64,000 bases of DNA. It comes from JAKAWQ01 sp963840545 (lineage in GTDB: Bacteria; Pseudomonadota; Alphaproteobacteria; Acetobacterales; Acetobacteraceae). Shown here in pieces: positions 62,621 through 64,000 of this stretch (position 1 is the first letter of the stretch; the number at the start of each line of letters is the position of its first letter). Under the pieces are notes generated by a model. The model worked only from the letters and a program-made list of their open reading frames with translations. It was not told where the DNA came from and made no database searches. The stretch lies in contig CAWIZE010000001.1 of the NCBI GenBank assembly GCA_963840545.1, forward strand, positions 1 to 64,000, read 5' to 3'. The translations under genes were made by a program, and so were the position numbers.

Positions 62621-63580
62621 ATGGGCAACCCGATGATCCTCCGCCTGATCGGGGCGCGGATCGCGGCGAACCTGCTGCTGCTGCTCGCGATCTCGCTCCT
62701 CGTCTTCCTCGGCACCGAGCTTCTGCCCGGGAACGTCGCCGAGATCGTGCTCGGCCAGGGCGCGACGCCGGCTTCCGTCGCCGGGCTTAGCGCTGCGATG
62801 CATCTCGGCGAGCCGGCGCCGCTGCGCTACCTGATCTGGCTCGGCGACCTGGTCAGCGGGAATCTGGGAAACTCGCTCGTCAACGGCGATTCCGTCGCCG
62901 CCCTGATCGCGAGCCGGCTGCCGAACTCGCTGCTGCTCGCGGCACTGACCGCCCTCGTCTCGGTGCCGGTGGCATTGGCGCTCGGCATCACCGCGGCGAT
63001 CTGGCGCGGCACGCTCTATGACCGCATCGTCAACGTGATCACCGTGGCCTCCGTTTCGGTGCCGGAATTCCTCGTCGCGACCCTGGCGGTGCTGATCTTC
63101 GCGGTGCGGCTGCATTGGCTGCCGGCGCTCGCCTATCTCGCCGGCGCCGATTCTCTCGGCGGCCTCTTCCGTGTCTTCGCGCTGCCGGTGATGACGCTTT
63201 CGTTCGCGACCGTCGCCCAGATGGCGCGGATGACGCGGGCGGCGCTCGTCAACACGCTCTTATCCTCCTATGTCGAGATGGCGGTTCTGAAGGGGGCGCG
63301 GCCGGCGCGCGTGGTGCTGCTTCACGCGCTGCCCAATGCCGTGGGCCCGATCGCCAACGCGATCGCGCTCAGCCTCTCCTTCCTGCTCGGCGGCATCATC
63401 ATCGTCGAGACGATCTTCGACTATCCGGGCCTCGCGCGGCTGATGGTCGATGCGGTCTCGACGCGGGACATGCCGCTGATCCAGGCCTGCGCGATGCTCT
63501 TCTGCGCCTTCTATCTGCTGCTCGTGCTGCTCGCCGACATCGCCGCCATCCTCTCCAACCCGCGGCTTCGCCTGCGATGA
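62621..63580 (+). CDS. ABC transporter permease, DppB type
   Basis: A 319-residue inner-membrane permease. LIGARIAANLLLLLAISLLV at the start, GNLGNSLVNGDSVAALIASR, and the cytoplasmic EAA loop YVEMAVLKGARPARVVLLHA followed by ALPNAVGPIANAIALSLSFL are DppB features. GGGAGGATC precedes ATG 62621. Its stop overlaps the next permease start by 4 bases. Confidence 0.93.
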   Translation: MGNPMILRLIGARIAANLLLLLAISLLVFLGTELLPGNVAEIVLGQGATPASVAGLSAAMHLGEPAPLRYLIWLGDLVSGNLGNSLVNGDSVAALIASRLPNSLLLAALTALVSVPVALALGITAAIWRGTLYDRIVNVITVASVSVPEFLVATLAVLIFAVRLHWLPALAYLAGADSLGGLFRVFALPVMTLSFATVAQMARMTRAALVNTLLSSYVEMAVLKGARPARVVLLHALPNAVGPIANAIALSLSFLLGGIIIVETIFDYPGLARLMVDAVSTRDMPLIQACAMLFCAFYLLLVLLADIAAILSNPRLRLR

Positions 63581-64000
63581 GCGCCACCGCGCCCGCCGCG
63601 CGCCGGGGCATGCGCCTGCGCGGACACCTCTCCATCGCCGGCCTGATCGGAGCGGCGATCCTCGGTGGGTGGATCCTGGTTGCGATTGCGGCCCCGCTGC
63701 TCGCGCCGCACGGCGAGGCCGCGATCGTGAGCGACACCGTGTTCGGGCCGATGAGCCGGCACTTCCCGCTCGGCACCGACTATCTCGGCCGCGACATGCT
63801 GAGCCTGATCCTCTACGGCGCGCGCTATACGATCGGGCTTGCGCTCGCGGCGACCGCGCTCGCGGCAGGCTGCGGGATCGTGCTCGGCACCGCGGCGGCG
63901 GCGAGCGGCGGGGTGCTCGACGGGGCGCTCAGCCGGGCGATGGACACGCTGATCTCCCTGCCGGGGCTGATGTTCGCGCTGGTGATGGTGGCAGCACTCG
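63577..64000 (+). CDS. ABC transporter permease, DppC type, cut by the right edge
   Basis: The first 141 residues are present. One helix (GLIGAAILGGWILVAIAAPL) follows an N-terminal arginine-rich stretch, then APHGEAAIVSD and the DppC motif PLGTDYLGRDMLSLILYGAR, then the start of the permease domain. Coupled to the DppB-type gene by ATGA. The ATPase subunits would lie beyond the window. Confidence 0.92.
   Translation, partial: MSATAPAARRGMRLRGHLSIAGLIGAAILGGWILVAIAAPLLAPHGEAAIVSDTVFGPMSRHFPLGTDYLGRDMLSLILYGARYTIGLALAATALAAGCGIVLGTAAAASGGVLDGALSRAMDTLISLPGLMFALVMVAAL

Overview
The window is high-GC bacterial DNA from an alphaproteobacterium, most likely the family Acetobacteraceae. This is inferred from gene order and protein character (pcm-tolC-popZ-valS, FYDLN protein-aroA-cmk-rpsA-sppA-ihfB-trpF, fliX next to flgI, a DksA with a degraded zinc finger, IalB, NifU-like Nfu); no rRNA marker is present. 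Most of the window is dense chromosome with strongly GC-biased codon use.

Layout. Positions 1-8.2 kb are a minus-strand block: a DUF4160/DUF2442 pair, then ilvD, valS, popZ, tolC and a pcm-like methyltransferase. A tRNA-Cys follows, then the outer-membrane tamA-tamB operon (8.5-14.4 kb), an MFS exporter, a sulfotransferase and a FucU mutarotase. At 17.8-18.7 kb an NsrR-like Rrf2 regulator and a truncated haemoglobin diverge around a perfect palindrome, suggesting a nitric-oxide response pair. At 18.8-21.9 kb lie dksA, fliX and a sigma-54-type flgI operon. Positions 22-30 kb hold a LysR regulator, uppP, a GDSL hydrolase, a cupin, a decayed Doc toxin, a tRNA-Gly, a nitroreductase, nfu, rlmN and ialB.

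Positions 30.1-37.2 kb form an accessory region, partly lower in GC. It contains a frameshifted methyltransferase with a duplicated 3' end, an IS5-type remnant, dispersed GC-rich repeats, a VOC gene bracketed by two direct repeats, a small unrecognised protein, a DPPY-type DNA methyltransferase, a broken IS1-family transposase, a STAND/Orc-like AAA ATPase, and a decayed TumE/HTH toxin-antitoxin pair. The methyltransferase, AAA ATPase and small protein are the best candidates for an undescribed (possibly defence) module, but no function can be assigned from sequence.

Positions 37.4-44.2 kb return to core genes (aroA, cmk, rpsA, sppA, ihfB, lapA-domain, trpF). Both cmk and rpsA, normally essential, carry single-base frame breaks here, which most likely reflects assembly errors. 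Positions 44.2-64 kb are transport and catabolism: fdhD, a Bcr-type exporter, a GntR-controlled PrpD/MFS/PrpD operon, a BON protein, an enolase-superfamily dehydratase with its own MFS transporter, several membrane proteins, a phosphoesterase, and a LysR-controlled peptide-type ABC transporter cut by the right edge.
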